A stretch of 64,000 nucleotides of DNA, from the NCBI RefSeq assembly GCF_013377295.1, contig NZ_CP016180.1:992001-1056000 (forward strand). Direction: 5' to 3'. The translations under genes were made by a program, and so were the position numbers. Of this stretch, positions 27,332 to 36,400 are shown in pieces (the stretch's first letter is position 1; every line of letters starts with the position of its first letter). Under the pieces are notes generated by a model that was not told the origin of the DNA, did not search any database, and worked only from the letters and a program-made list of their open reading frames with translations. This DNA comes from Pasteurella skyensis. Its GTDB lineage: Bacteria; Pseudomonadota; Gammaproteobacteria; Enterobacterales; Pasteurellaceae.

Positions 27332-29671
27332 TTAATCTCCTAATAGCTTTAACAAATTTCCTATTTGCTTAACCGCTTTTTCTTCTTTACTCGTGGGTTG
27401 AGCCGCTTGTTTTTTCTCCACTTTGCCACCCGCTTTGACGCACTTATCCATTTCTAGCACAGTCACACCTTTATCAATACAGATAAGAGAGACTTTGGCC
27501 TCTTGAATATCTGCTTGTAACTGCTTAACTGTCTCTTGTTTAATGGTTGCATTCCATTGAGTATGTTTTTTAGGAGAGGTTACATCAGGTTTGATACCCA
27601 CTGTATTTTCCATTTTCTTAGCCACAGCATCTGCCGCTTGTTTAGCAAGGTGATCGCAAGCTTGAGCTTGTGCCAAAGTCTCACTACCTTGATAACAACT
27701 TTCGGCAGCTTCCATAAACGGTAATCCCGTAGTAACGGCTTGTTTATAAATATTTAACACACCACCCGATAAATTATCGTTCAAGCCAGTAAGCATTTGC
27801 AAACCTTGTTGCAATTCTTGAACCTCTTCTGCACCAGCAAACGCTTGCACTAAGCCCATAACCGCTTTAGCTTGTTCATCGGTTTTATCCTTCCCGGAGG
27901 ATTGGGTATTTTCTACTCCCATATTGCTCTGTTGCTGCTCGCCCTGTGGTGCCAATTGCTGAGCCGTTTGCTCTATGCCTTTCTCTGCATCGCCCATCGC
28001 TTTGGCTAACGCCCCCATCATCGCAAAAGCTTGTGCCGCCTCATCTTGCTCCGAAGTGCCTGTTGCGCTGGCTGAAGCACGAGTGGTATTTACACCAGTA
28101 CTCTCTGACATTTGAGCTCCTGTTGTATCCGTTTGAGGTAATACAGCCTGACTCGCTTCCTTATCTGCATCAATCAAAGACTGTTTATCAATTATGGATT
28201 GTGTCAATGGTTTGAGGTAAGAACCCGTCCAATTGTGATTCGGTTTTTTACCACAGTATCCCCACGCACCTTTGAAAGTACATAGTTTGTTATCAAAACG
28301 CCAGACAGTACGCCCCCAGTGATATGAACCGTCTTTTTCACTATCACATTTGTAGTCAGAACCATCCTCAACCCAGTAGCCTGTAAAAGTTTTGGTTGTT
28401 TCATCATAATCACCGAATATACGACCATTATCTTCGGCATAGGTGCCTTGGACGCTAGAACCATCGAGGTGCACTATTGCCCCATTTTGGCTTGTTTCCC
28501 ATTGTCCCTCAATGGTTTGCACACCAGCTTTGCCACCGAAATCAATTTGCAGTGCTTTATCAGTGCTTGCTGTATCAATTTCTATGGTTTTGGTACTACT
28601 ACTGTTATCGGCTTCGATGCGGTATTTGCCAGCGGATAAGAGGAAATCTACCCCCACGTTGGCAGCTGCTCTTTTTGTCGCAATCGTTGCGCCCTCAGCA
28701 TCAATAACTGAAAAGGTCACAGGTGTGCAAGCATTCATACCCACGGCACTAATATGAATAGGTTCAAAGTTAATTGCCAGCTCTGTGGTTTTACCTGCAG
28801 TAATAGTAAACGGCGTTTTAAGTTTAAAGTCGACGTACTCAGAGATTAAAAAATACTTGCCAACAGGAATGCGCTCTTTACAAGCGCTATCAACGTAGGA
28901 ATTACAACTAGTAATACGTTTACTGTTATCTTCGTCTATTGGACAATAAATATAGTGATAAGCTGCAACTTGTTTACCACCCTCAGTCTCAAAGGCTTTA
29001 ATTCGCAGATTGTATTTAGAGGCAGGTTTTGGCTTAGGTTGCGGCTTAGGCTCAACTTTTTGCACCGTATGCACCACAGTTCTCATTGCATTATTAAGTG
29101 CTTGAGCATTTTTAGCAGAAAAATATTACCCTCCCGTTGCTCTAGCGACACAAGAAAGCTGAGCATCAGTAGCTTTATCAACATTAAAACCAATTACGTG
29201 AGTCACAAAATCAATGCCTTGTTTTTTTAATTGTTTAGCGGTAGCACAAGGATCAAGATCACAAGTTTCCTTACCATCACTAATTAAGATAACCGTAGCC
29301 TTGTCTTCCGTATAACGCAATGTATTCGCTGCTTGACGTAATGAACGGCTAATCGGTGTTTTACCCTTTGGTTGAATACTTTTTACTTGCTTTAATAACG
29401 CTTGTTTATTAAAACCACTAATAGGTACTAACACCTCAATATCGTTACAATTCCCTTTTTGTCGATGACCATACGCCATTAGCCCTAACTGTGTTTTTGG
29501 ATTCCATTGTCCAACCACTTGCTTGAGTGCATCCTTTGCAATCGCAATTTTTTCTCTACCGTCCACACGTCCCCACATACTGCCCGAAGCATCGAATACG
29601 ATCATTGCTTGATCAGCAGCTTGTGCAACACCTGCGGTAAAGAGTAATAATGATAAAAAAAGCTTTTTCAT
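27332..29671 (-). pseudogene. Exported von Willebrand factor A protein interrupted by an in-frame TAA
   Basis: From ATG 29671 a signal peptide (LFLSLLLFTAGVAQA) leads into a vWA domain with an intact MIDAS (VFDASGSMWG; DGKETCDL), ending at ARATGG and TAA (29126-29128). The same frame continues without shift as YFSAKNAQALNNAMRTVVHTVQK and runs to 27332, giving beta-rich Ig-like segments and a long helical tail. A single base change, such as AAA or CAA to TAA, explains the break at codon 182. A truncated vWA domain is made unless the stop is suppressed. It heads the cluster. Confidence 0.82.
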
Positions 29672-29877
29672 AGTACTTCTCCCGTAAAATTAAAGAAATT
29701 ATTCAACAAAAACATCACTATAGTTGGGATGAAAAGTAAAAAAATAATGACAATTTTTGCAAATTTTGAAGTGAATGTGACCGCTCGAAACTGGCTACCG
29801 ACAATATTGCCGTTAGTTTTTGATCTGCCATTGAGCAATTCAAGAATAGTGATAAAACTTACTGTAGCTAAACACAA
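29668..29877 (-). CDS. Possible small membrane protein upstream of vWA gene
   Basis: A 69-residue frame with one strong hydrophobic helix (FAKIVIIFLLFIPTIVMFLL) ends in an ATGA overlap with the vWA start. No good ribosome site is visible at its start and the family is not recognised. It also contains an uptake-like word on its coding strand (AGCGGTCACATT). It may be a non-coding leader. Confidence 0.3.
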   Translation of the reverse strand: MCLATVSFITILELLNGRSKTNGNIVGSQFRAVTFTSKFAKIVIIFLLFIPTIVMFLLNNFFNFTGEVL

Positions 29878-30118
29878 TTTTATAACTCCCTAAATGTAGG
29901 AAATAACGCATTGTTAATTACTTCCTTTCCTTAGGAGATAGAACTGATAGGTTCCTCTAAAATCCTTATTAGATCATTTAATCTACTGTTAGTATAAAAA
30001 TAACACAGAAAAAACGCAAGAAAAACCTTAATTTTAAATATAAATCATTAAAAAAGAGGGGGTTATTTGAAAAAATTGAATTTAAAAAATATATACTCAA
30101 CTAAATTGAAATAAAACA

Positions 30119-30279
30119 CGGTTACTAAGTTTGTTAAAGCAGGATTGCTGAGTTTGTCGAAGTACGGTTACTGAGCCTGTCGAAGTACGGTTACTGAGCT
30201 TGTCGAAGTACGGTTACTGAGCTTGTCGAAGTACGGTTACTGAGCTTGTCGAAGTACGGTTACTGAGCTTGTCGAAGTA
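30119..30279. repeat. Seven tandem copies of a 23-base repeat
   Basis: Seven adjacent 23-base units span 30119-30279. Units 4-7 are identical (CGGTTACTGAGCTTGTCGAA then GTA), unit 3 has one change, and units 1-2 are degenerate, so the array decays at its left end. There are no spacers, so it is not CRISPR. It lies in the 800-base gap between the vWA cluster and the prophage, which otherwise holds no gene. Confidence 0.9.
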
Positions 30280-30382
30280 TAAGTACTTTTTTCCCTACCT
30301 CTTTATTCTAAATTGAATATCGTTCATCAAATACAATACACCTTACGAGCGTAACAACTTTATTTTGCGTAATTATAAAAAT

Positions 30383-30415
30383 AAAAAAACCTTGATAATA
30401 TAAGTATTATCAAGG
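30383..30415 (-). terminator. Minus-strand intrinsic terminator at chromosome/prophage border
   Basis: CCTTGATAATA (30390-30400) and TATTATCAAGG (30405-30415) form a perfect 11-base stem with a four-base loop. Seven A residues precede it on the plus strand, giving a U-tract for minus-strand transcripts. No minus gene ends directly before it apart from the tRNA-end-like sequence at 30443-30454, so it may be the terminator of a host tRNA gene split by the prophage. Confidence 0.8.
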
Positions 30416-30442
30416 CTGTAACTAAATATAAAAGATACAAAA

Positions 30443-30454
30443 TGGTGCCTGAGC
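30443..30454 (-). other. Candidate prophage attachment site (tRNA 3'-end-like)
   Basis: On the minus strand the sequence reads GCTCAGGCACCA, the form of a tRNA acceptor 3' strand ending in CCA, about 28 bases before a terminator. The expected T-loop is missing further upstream, as would happen if an integrated element replaced the tRNA body. Direct repeats TACTACCAA (30520-30528, 30532-30540) and repeated TATACAT words to the right could be integrase arm sites. The matching attR would lie beyond 64000. Confidence 0.4.
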
Positions 30455-30681
30455 GAACACTTAACAAAATCATTTATACATCATAAATAAAGGCGATTTA
30501 ATTTATGTATCTTTATACATACTACCAACCGTACTACCAAATTTTAATTTCATAAATAATAAAGAGAGGCTAGCGAGAGAATATCGTTCCTAAATTATAA
30601 CAAAAACTCTTATATTTATATAAGATATTTCAATATGTTATGTTAGTGTTTCGGAACATTTTAGTGTTGTAAAGACTAGTT

Positions 30682-30758
30682 AAGCTGGGGGGAGTTGAAC
30701 CCTAGTCTGGCGTGTAACTAACACGTTGATTTATATTAGCTTTCAACCTTTCCAGCTT
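30682..30758 (-). tRNA. tRNA-like element, degenerate, anticodon uncertain
   Basis: On the minus strand AAGCTGG and CCAGCTT form a perfect seven-pair acceptor-like stem 77 nucleotides apart. GGGTTCAACTCCC gives a T-arm-like hairpin, and CGTG/CACG frames a seven-base loop TTAGTTA. A GTTGA/TCAAC D-arm-like hairpin is present but its loop lacks the usual GG. The T-stem is only partly paired and CCA is absent. It lies at the end of the phage late operon and may be a decayed phage tRNA. Confidence 0.4.
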
Positions 30759-30778
30759 CACCACGTGACAAACACGGA

Positions 30779-31231
30779 CTATTTACCCTGACATACTTCA
30801 ATAAATAAATCCTGTGGATTGTAACAAGCCGGATTTTTAAATCCAAGAACTTCTGCACACCACTCCGAACAGAAATATCTATCCTTAGCGTCTCCCAATC
30901 TAAAAATCTGACCTAATGCTCCGCATAAATCATACTTTAAACCTCGTGTTTTCCTAAAAAAATTATCTACCGTTGCTACATCAACATCTACGGCAACTAA
31001 ATCCCACTTGTGTGTTGGTAATTCCATTTTTTTAGTTCGCACTCCTCCATCTCTAGGAGATGATGAGTAGCATTGAAACGTTCTACTATCTGACGGTATC
31101 ACAAGTTCACAATGCGAATACTTGCTTCTCGTAAAGAGTCTTATTACTTCATCCGTTATTCTCATTTTTAATGTTTTTAAATTTTTAACTTTAACTTTGT
31201 GCTTATAAAAAGCGATACAAACACTGTTCAT
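30779..31231 (-). CDS. Phage protein with permuted NlpC/P60 (papain-like) fold
   Basis: The 150-residue protein has a His early (FTRSKYSHCELVI) and the Cys near the end (KDRYFCSEWCAEVLGF). This is the circularly permuted order of YiiX-like cysteine hydrolases. A central YDLCGALGQIFRLG fits the family. It is the last gene of the late operon, after the tail fibre region, so a peptidoglycan- or host-modifying role near the tail or lysis is possible. The substrate is unknown. Confidence 0.72.
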   Translation of the reverse strand: MNSVCIAFYKHKVKVKNLKTLKMRITDEVIRLFTRSKYSHCELVIPSDSRTFQCYSSSPRDGGVRTKKMELPTHKWDLVAVDVDVATVDNFFRKTRGLKYDLCGALGQIFRLGDAKDRYFCSEWCAEVLGFKNPACYNPQDLFIEVCQGK

Positions 31232-31240
31232 AAAACCTCC

Positions 31241-32137
31241 TTAATGGTAACAATAGAGCAAGTTTCGTGCAAGCAATGAGAATGTGTATGTTTCACTAAA
31301 ACTTGCGCTATGTAATTGTTGGCTAAAGCTAGATGCGTGATGTTTATAGGGGACTAACTCATCGTTAAATGGAATCAGTGAGTAATAAGTTAAATCAAAC
31401 CAAGGATAAAACCAATTTCCAATCGACTTTGCATAAACAAAATAAATTGGTGTTAAAACAACATACAGTCTTTTATTGTCTTTTATCGTCGGCATCTGGA
31501 TCTTATTATGCTTCACCGTATAATCATTATCCCACCAGTTTTTTACTGAATGAAATTTCAAGGATGTTATATCCAAAGCATTTAGATTTATATTATTGCT
31601 ATCAATGTATGATAAAGCATTGTTTGAATCGATTAGAATTAAACCGTAATCAGGTATCAAGTGCTTTTTGGGTTTACCAGCAACAATGAAATGTATGCGG
31701 TGTTCTTTATCAGTCAATCGACCGTTAGGATAGTCTTCTGCCACTTTCCAGTGCTTATCAAGATTATAAGATGTGCAGAGAAACATTTCAGTACTGTTTC
31801 CTGAATGCCTAAATTTGATAGGAAGAAAATTTAAAAATACTTTTTCATTAGCTTCCGCTGGAGTTGTTTTCCAGGTAAACATATGTGGAATATTAGATAC
31901 TAGTACAATTAAATTACTAAGATCTAATTTAGTATTGCTAATCTTAATCCATTTCGACTTATTATTAAAATATCGGTTATTGTCATACGGTATTCCTCCG
32001 TCGTCGTCAACCGTCATTTCATCCGAGAGTTTTGTATCAAAAGCCAAATCTTTAATAGCAATATCAAACTTGGATAATAATGTTAATGAAAACTCATTAG
32101 AATCGAACACGTGATCATCAATAGACAAGCCAATCAT
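31241..32137 (-). CDS. Unrecognised distal tail-region protein
   Basis: I do not recognise this protein of about 298 residues. I start it at ATG 32137, which overlaps the previous stop (ATGA) and follows GAGGTAACGCT. It is rich in Asn, Asp, Ser and aromatic residues with many beta-strand-like stretches (LALRFNP-type motifs absent; NKSKWIKISNTKLDLSNLIVL, TPIYFVYAKSIGNWFYPWF). That would suit a receptor-binding or tail-fibre component downstream of J. No chaperone motif is visible. Confidence 0.6.
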   Translation of the reverse strand: MIGLSIDDHVFDSNEFSLTLLSKFDIAIKDLAFDTKLSDEMTVDDDGGIPYDNNRYFNNKSKWIKISNTKLDLSNLIVLVSNIPHMFTWKTTPAEANEKVFLNFLPIKFRHSGNSTEMFLCTSYNLDKHWKVAEDYPNGRLTDKEHRIHFIVAGKPKKHLIPDYGLILIDSNNALSYIDSNNINLNALDITSLKFHSVKNWWDNDYTVKHNKIQMPTIKDNKRLYVVLTPIYFVYAKSIGNWFYPWFDLTYYSLIPFNDELVPYKHHASSFSQQLHSASFSETYTFSLLARNLLYCYH

Positions 32138-32391
32138 AGCGTTACCTCGATGCAATGCGGTAATACTTCTTTTGCGTTAGTGATCGTACCCACGACTTCA
32201 AAAGTCCCATTTCTGAAGCCTAAAATTTTAGCACTACTATCACCACTGTAAACAACACCACAATCAAATACTAAAGCGTGTGTATTCGTATTTAAGTCAT
32301 CAATTACGCTATCAAGAGACAAATTTCTTTTAACGCTCACTCTGCTATGGTTGTTGCTCTGAATTGTAGAAATTCCATATTTTTCAGACAT
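32134..32391 (-). CDS. Small hypothetical phage protein
   Basis: This is an 85-residue protein of unknown family. The visible core is DDLNTNTHALVFDCGVVYSGDSSAKILGFRNGTFEVVGTI, which looks like a small beta domain. It is coupled to the next gene by an ATGA overlap and follows the DUF4376 gene closely, so it is probably part of the fibre/assembly group. Confidence 0.6.
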   Translation of the reverse strand: MSEKYGISTIQSNNHSRVSVKRNLSLDSVIDDLNTNTHALVFDCGVVYSGDSSAKILGFRNGTFEVVGTITNAKEVLPHCIEVTL

Positions 32392-32405
32392 AGCCTCTCC
32401 TTTTA

Positions 32406-33068
32406 TTACGCGGGACTTGCATTGGCATAAGTGCTAACATATTGCTCAGAATCAATATACTCTTCAGTCCAACCGCTTGAAAAATCATATGCTAACGGAT
32501 TTTCACAAGTTTTTAACTGTGCGTGATGTCTTTCTGCATTAAAATAGTTAAGCTGATATTCAGAGAACTTCTTAGCGTGAATTTCTTTGAGTAGTTCTTC
32601 TGTCATATCAACAAAATCACCGCTCATTGTTTTCCATTTTACATCTACCCAAATTCCTAAAGAAAGATTGTTAATTAATTGCTGATAACCGATTTCAGAA
32701 ACTAGATCAGTATGAAACCATTTTCCTACAGACTCTATATAAACCCCACCTTGACAAGCTTGATAGCGCTTTTTCTTGATTTTTTCCCAGACCTCTTTAC
32801 GCTCTTTTTTAAGACGAGCATTTTTTGATTCAATATCGATAATCCAACTTTTCGTCCCATCATCCCATTGATAATCCGAAGTTGGCGCTGGTGGCACTCC
32901 TGAAATACCTAAACTACCGTCTTCGGCAATCCAAAAAAAACCACCGAAGCGTTGGGTTTCTCTAATAAGTTTTTCTTCCGCTTCCGTGATTAAAAATGTA
33001 TCTTCCGTGATTTCTTCCTTTTTAGAAATAGCAGAAATTAATTTACTGTTGAATAGAAAGACTTTCAT
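32406..33068 (-). CDS. DUF4376 domain protein (tail fibre assembly region)
   Basis: The C-terminal half carries DUF4376 (WEKIKKKRYQACQGGVYIESVGKWFHTDLVSEIGYQQL ... VKWKTMSGDFVDMTEELLKEI). The N-terminal half (FLITEAEEKLIRETQRFGGFFWIAEDGSLGISGVPPAPTSDYQWDD) resembles phage tail fibre assembly chaperones. I start at ATG 33068 (MKVFLFNSK); an ATG at 33083 is possible. It overlaps the upstream gene by 26 bases. A role in fibre assembly is inferred from position. Confidence 0.75.
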   Translation of the reverse strand: MKVFLFNSKLISAISKKEEITEDTFLITEAEEKLIRETQRFGGFFWIAEDGSLGISGVPPAPTSDYQWDDGTKSWIIDIESKNARLKKERKEVWEKIKKKRYQACQGGVYIESVGKWFHTDLVSEIGYQQLINNLSLGIWVDVKWKTMSGDFVDMTEELLKEIHAKKFSEYQLNYFNAERHHAQLKTCENPLAYDFSSGWTEEYIDSEQYVSTYANASPA

Positions 33069-33402
33069 TATTAAATACCTCATTTGGAATATAAAAATAG
33101 GACATATCGTGACATTTCTGAATTTCTTTACGATAAAAGATAGATTCGGGATTCAAAACTAATTGTCGCAACGCAATAAGATTTGGATCGACGTCAAAAT
33201 CCTCTATCTGATATTCAATGTCTAGAGGAGTAAGCACCTCTGCTCTGTCTTCATACCAAGCTTTTCTATCTTGATATGAGGCAATCTGAACTTCGATTAG
33301 ATTATTAATATAATCAACTTTAATCTTCCCTACTGTATGTAAGCCAAGAGTGAGATGTTTAATCCCCTCTTGAAACATTATGTTTTCTTCAATAAAAAAC
33401 AT
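33043..33402 (-). CDS. Hypothetical phage protein after J
   Basis: This 119-residue protein begins MFFIEENIMFQEGIKHLTLGLH after a good GGGGAGAAATA ribosome site, 12 bases after J. It has no recognised motif. The segment KVDYINNLIEVQIASYQDRKAWYEDR suggests an alpha/beta fold. Gene order J-this-DUF4376 suggests a tail-tip accessory. Confidence 0.62.
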   Translation of the reverse strand: MFFIEENIMFQEGIKHLTLGLHTVGKIKVDYINNLIEVQIASYQDRKAWYEDRAEVLTPLDIEYQIEDFDVDPNLIALRQLVLNPESIFYRKEIQKCHDMSYFYIPNEVFNNESLSIQQ

Positions 33403-33413
33403 TATTTCTCCCC

Positions 33414-36400
33414 TTATAATTTACCCATACGCACCCGTATCTTTCCGTTAGTGTCATAAACTGTTATACGTTCTGAATCTATTACCAAGCCAACATCTTT
33501 GCCTGCGCCTTTAATGCTGACTTGCCCAGACGAATTTACTTTGAACTTACCGTTTCCTATATCAATACTTCCCGCAGTAATATCTCCTAAGTTCGAACTA
33601 AGCGCCGACAATTTACTTACACTTAACTTATCAGCAGTTATCGCTCCTGAAGATATTTTATCTGCCGAAACAGCATTGGCTGCGAGATGCGACGTTGTAA
33701 TACCGCCTTTTGCTATAAGCGCGGGAGCCAATACCGCTTTTTCTTCTTGCACTGTAAATAAGGGTTGCAACTCTCCATTTTCACTCGCAGCAACATTAAA
33801 GTTATTTGCGAGTACGTTTACTGAAGATTCGACTGCTTGACCATCTATACTAGAACCAAGTGTAATCCCAGCTATTGCTTTTCTATTTCCCGCAATTGCT
33901 TGTGTCTTAAGCGTGTACGTTGAAGAGACTTTTTTAGCTAGAGTCACTGGCGCCCATTCACTTCTATAAGAAATCGGCATTACAGTCTGTTTGTATGCGT
34001 CATCTCTATTGCTATAGCCCGAAGGATGTAGTGTAACACTTACATTTTTTTCAGTGTCTATCCAATAAGTTTCGCCACCTCTTAGATAGAAAACTTCTTG
34101 GCTTGATATTTCCATTTGACTGAGTTTTAAGATTGGCGATTTGTTATCTTTTACGCTTTTAAATGTAAATTCCTCGATATTTCTTTGAACATCTATTACA
34201 CCCCAACCACACCCGTTGGTCGTCCATTGGCAGAGCATTGAGAAGCCATAATCGCTACCCCAGCTCGTCCGATGTGACTGTGCAACAAGTTCTTTTGAAA
34301 CCCTAAAAAAATATTTTGCCACACACCCAAGTCTTGAGCTCACCACAGGATACCAAGTATTTTCATCCAGATTCGTCAAATCTAGATTAGTTCTAACGAG
34401 ATTATCGGGATTAAAATTCTCGACTTTTGCAGTTAACGTAGTCAGCTGATTTGTAAAAGCCGAGTTTTGAGTAGCCTGCGTTTCTTTAAATGAAGATATT
34501 TCAGCTGTAACTTCATTTTTTAAGTCTTCAGGGGCTGGTGTCCAATCAGTTGCGACATCCCCAACACTAACTTTAATCCATTCAATTTCTGGGTTCACTG
34601 CAACACTAGCTTGTAAATGAAATGTCGTGTTGTCGGGGGTTAAGTTGCCTGTTAATACTCTTTTTAACGTTAATACTTGCCATTTTGTACTTAGCTTTTT
34701 ATCAAACGCTTGATAACTGTTATCAGTGTTAAAATACTGACTGTATCCCACATTGTCTTTATCGCACTTCGCTTTTATCTGAACAACAACAGAAGTGCCT
34801 CTTTTAATAGTCTCAGACAGCCAGTTGCGCTTGTATCTAATTCTCGAGCCATACGCTGACAAAGGGGCTTTGGAATTTAAAAAGTAGTTTCTTGCGCCGA
34901 CCTCAATATTATCAACTTTAGCGGTCAGTGTTGTTAACTGACTTGCCGCTGATTGCTGATTATTCGCAACAGTTTGAGATAATGTACTAATACCCGCTTT
35001 GTTAGTGTTCACTTGGCTAACTAAAGTCTGTCTCGCTTGCGCTTCTGCGTTATCGCCCGCAATTCTTGCGGCTCTTTCTTGCTCTAACCCTGCAACTAAA
35101 TTATTTTTAACTGCAGTTAATCGTGCAAGTTGTTGAGATTGCTCATTTGTCGCAGTTTCAACAGCTGTGATTTTAGTGCCGAATTGTTGAGCTTGTACAA
35201 GCAATGCTTGTTGGCGTTGTGTTGCTTCTGTTGTAATTTTGCTGTTGAGTATTTTTTCTCCAGCTTTTCTATGCTCTATCTCATCATTAATTAGCTTATC
35301 GTAATTAAACGCACTTTTTAATACGTCAATTTCGTCATCGATATCGACAGATGTCTGAGCTTTCAAACCTGCATTTTTATAGAACTCGCCGTTGTTAATT
35401 CCACGTGTATGACGTAGCCAGTAGTAACGGATTTTGTTCGCTCCGACTTCGTGCGAGTACATTTGAGCGGTCACTTTTGCTAATTTTTCTGCGGTTTTTA
35501 TATCGTCGGTTTCTGATACAAAAATCTCGGTTTCTGTTGTGTCATCAACGTATTGCCACTCAAGAACAACGTTTTTTAAACCATTTGTGATTTCTACGGC
35601 TGTTGGTCTTGGTGGCTTGTCGATAACAAAATCATTGGTCTTCGTGTTTAACACTTGACCATCGTCATTTTTAGCTACAATGGTGACACTATAATCACCA
35701 TTAGCTAAATTATCTAACTTAGCTGTCGGAGATTTTTGACCTAATTTAGTATCATAAAGCTGTCCATCTTTATAAATTCTAATATCATATTGAGCTGTAC
35801 CACTGCCGTTTGAAGTGTCAGCGGTAACAGTAGCACTACCTTGATTAACATTGATTGCGACATTATCAACTGTTGGCGTTCTATGGAGAGTATCTTCCTG
35901 AGCTGAAAATATAACTCCATTATCAACAATATTCTCTTTCTGCGGCTCGTGTTGTAAGGCTAAAATTGAATACTTGCCTTTCTCCTCTTCGCTAATAGTC
36001 AAGGCTTTAAAAAGTTGAGGTTTAATCGTCTGTGTAGTCAAAGACCATACGCCTAAATCTTGTAAGCCTGTTGGCTCATTTTCTAACGTAATTTGATGAC
36101 CGTTTACACTCTCAATCTTGATGTCTCGTGGGCGTGCGGAGTTATCAATATAGCTAAAATAACTATTATCAGTAATTTCAATTTCACGATCTAAAGTAAC
36201 TACCTTACCATTTACCGCAGAAACTCGTCCGCCAATATCTGTGCCTGCATAAGACACATCGGCAACTTTGATAATGTCGCCAGGTATGTGCATTAAGCCC
36301 TCTGTACCGACTTTAAATGTAACTGTTTTTGTCTCTAGTTTTTCAGTTTGTAAAATCCATAAGCCAGTACGGTGTGCTTGACCACGAGATGTACAACCAA

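Noticed and set aside
30119-30279. Tandem 23-base repeats as a CRISPR array
   Set aside because: Units are directly adjacent with no spacers and no cas genes nearby.
30682-30758. Fragment of tmRNA (ssrA) 3' end as attachment core
   Set aside because: GGGTTCAACTCCC and CCAGCT resemble ssrA, but the element forms its own closed acceptor-like stem with sequence to its right, and no ssrA remainder is seen in the window.
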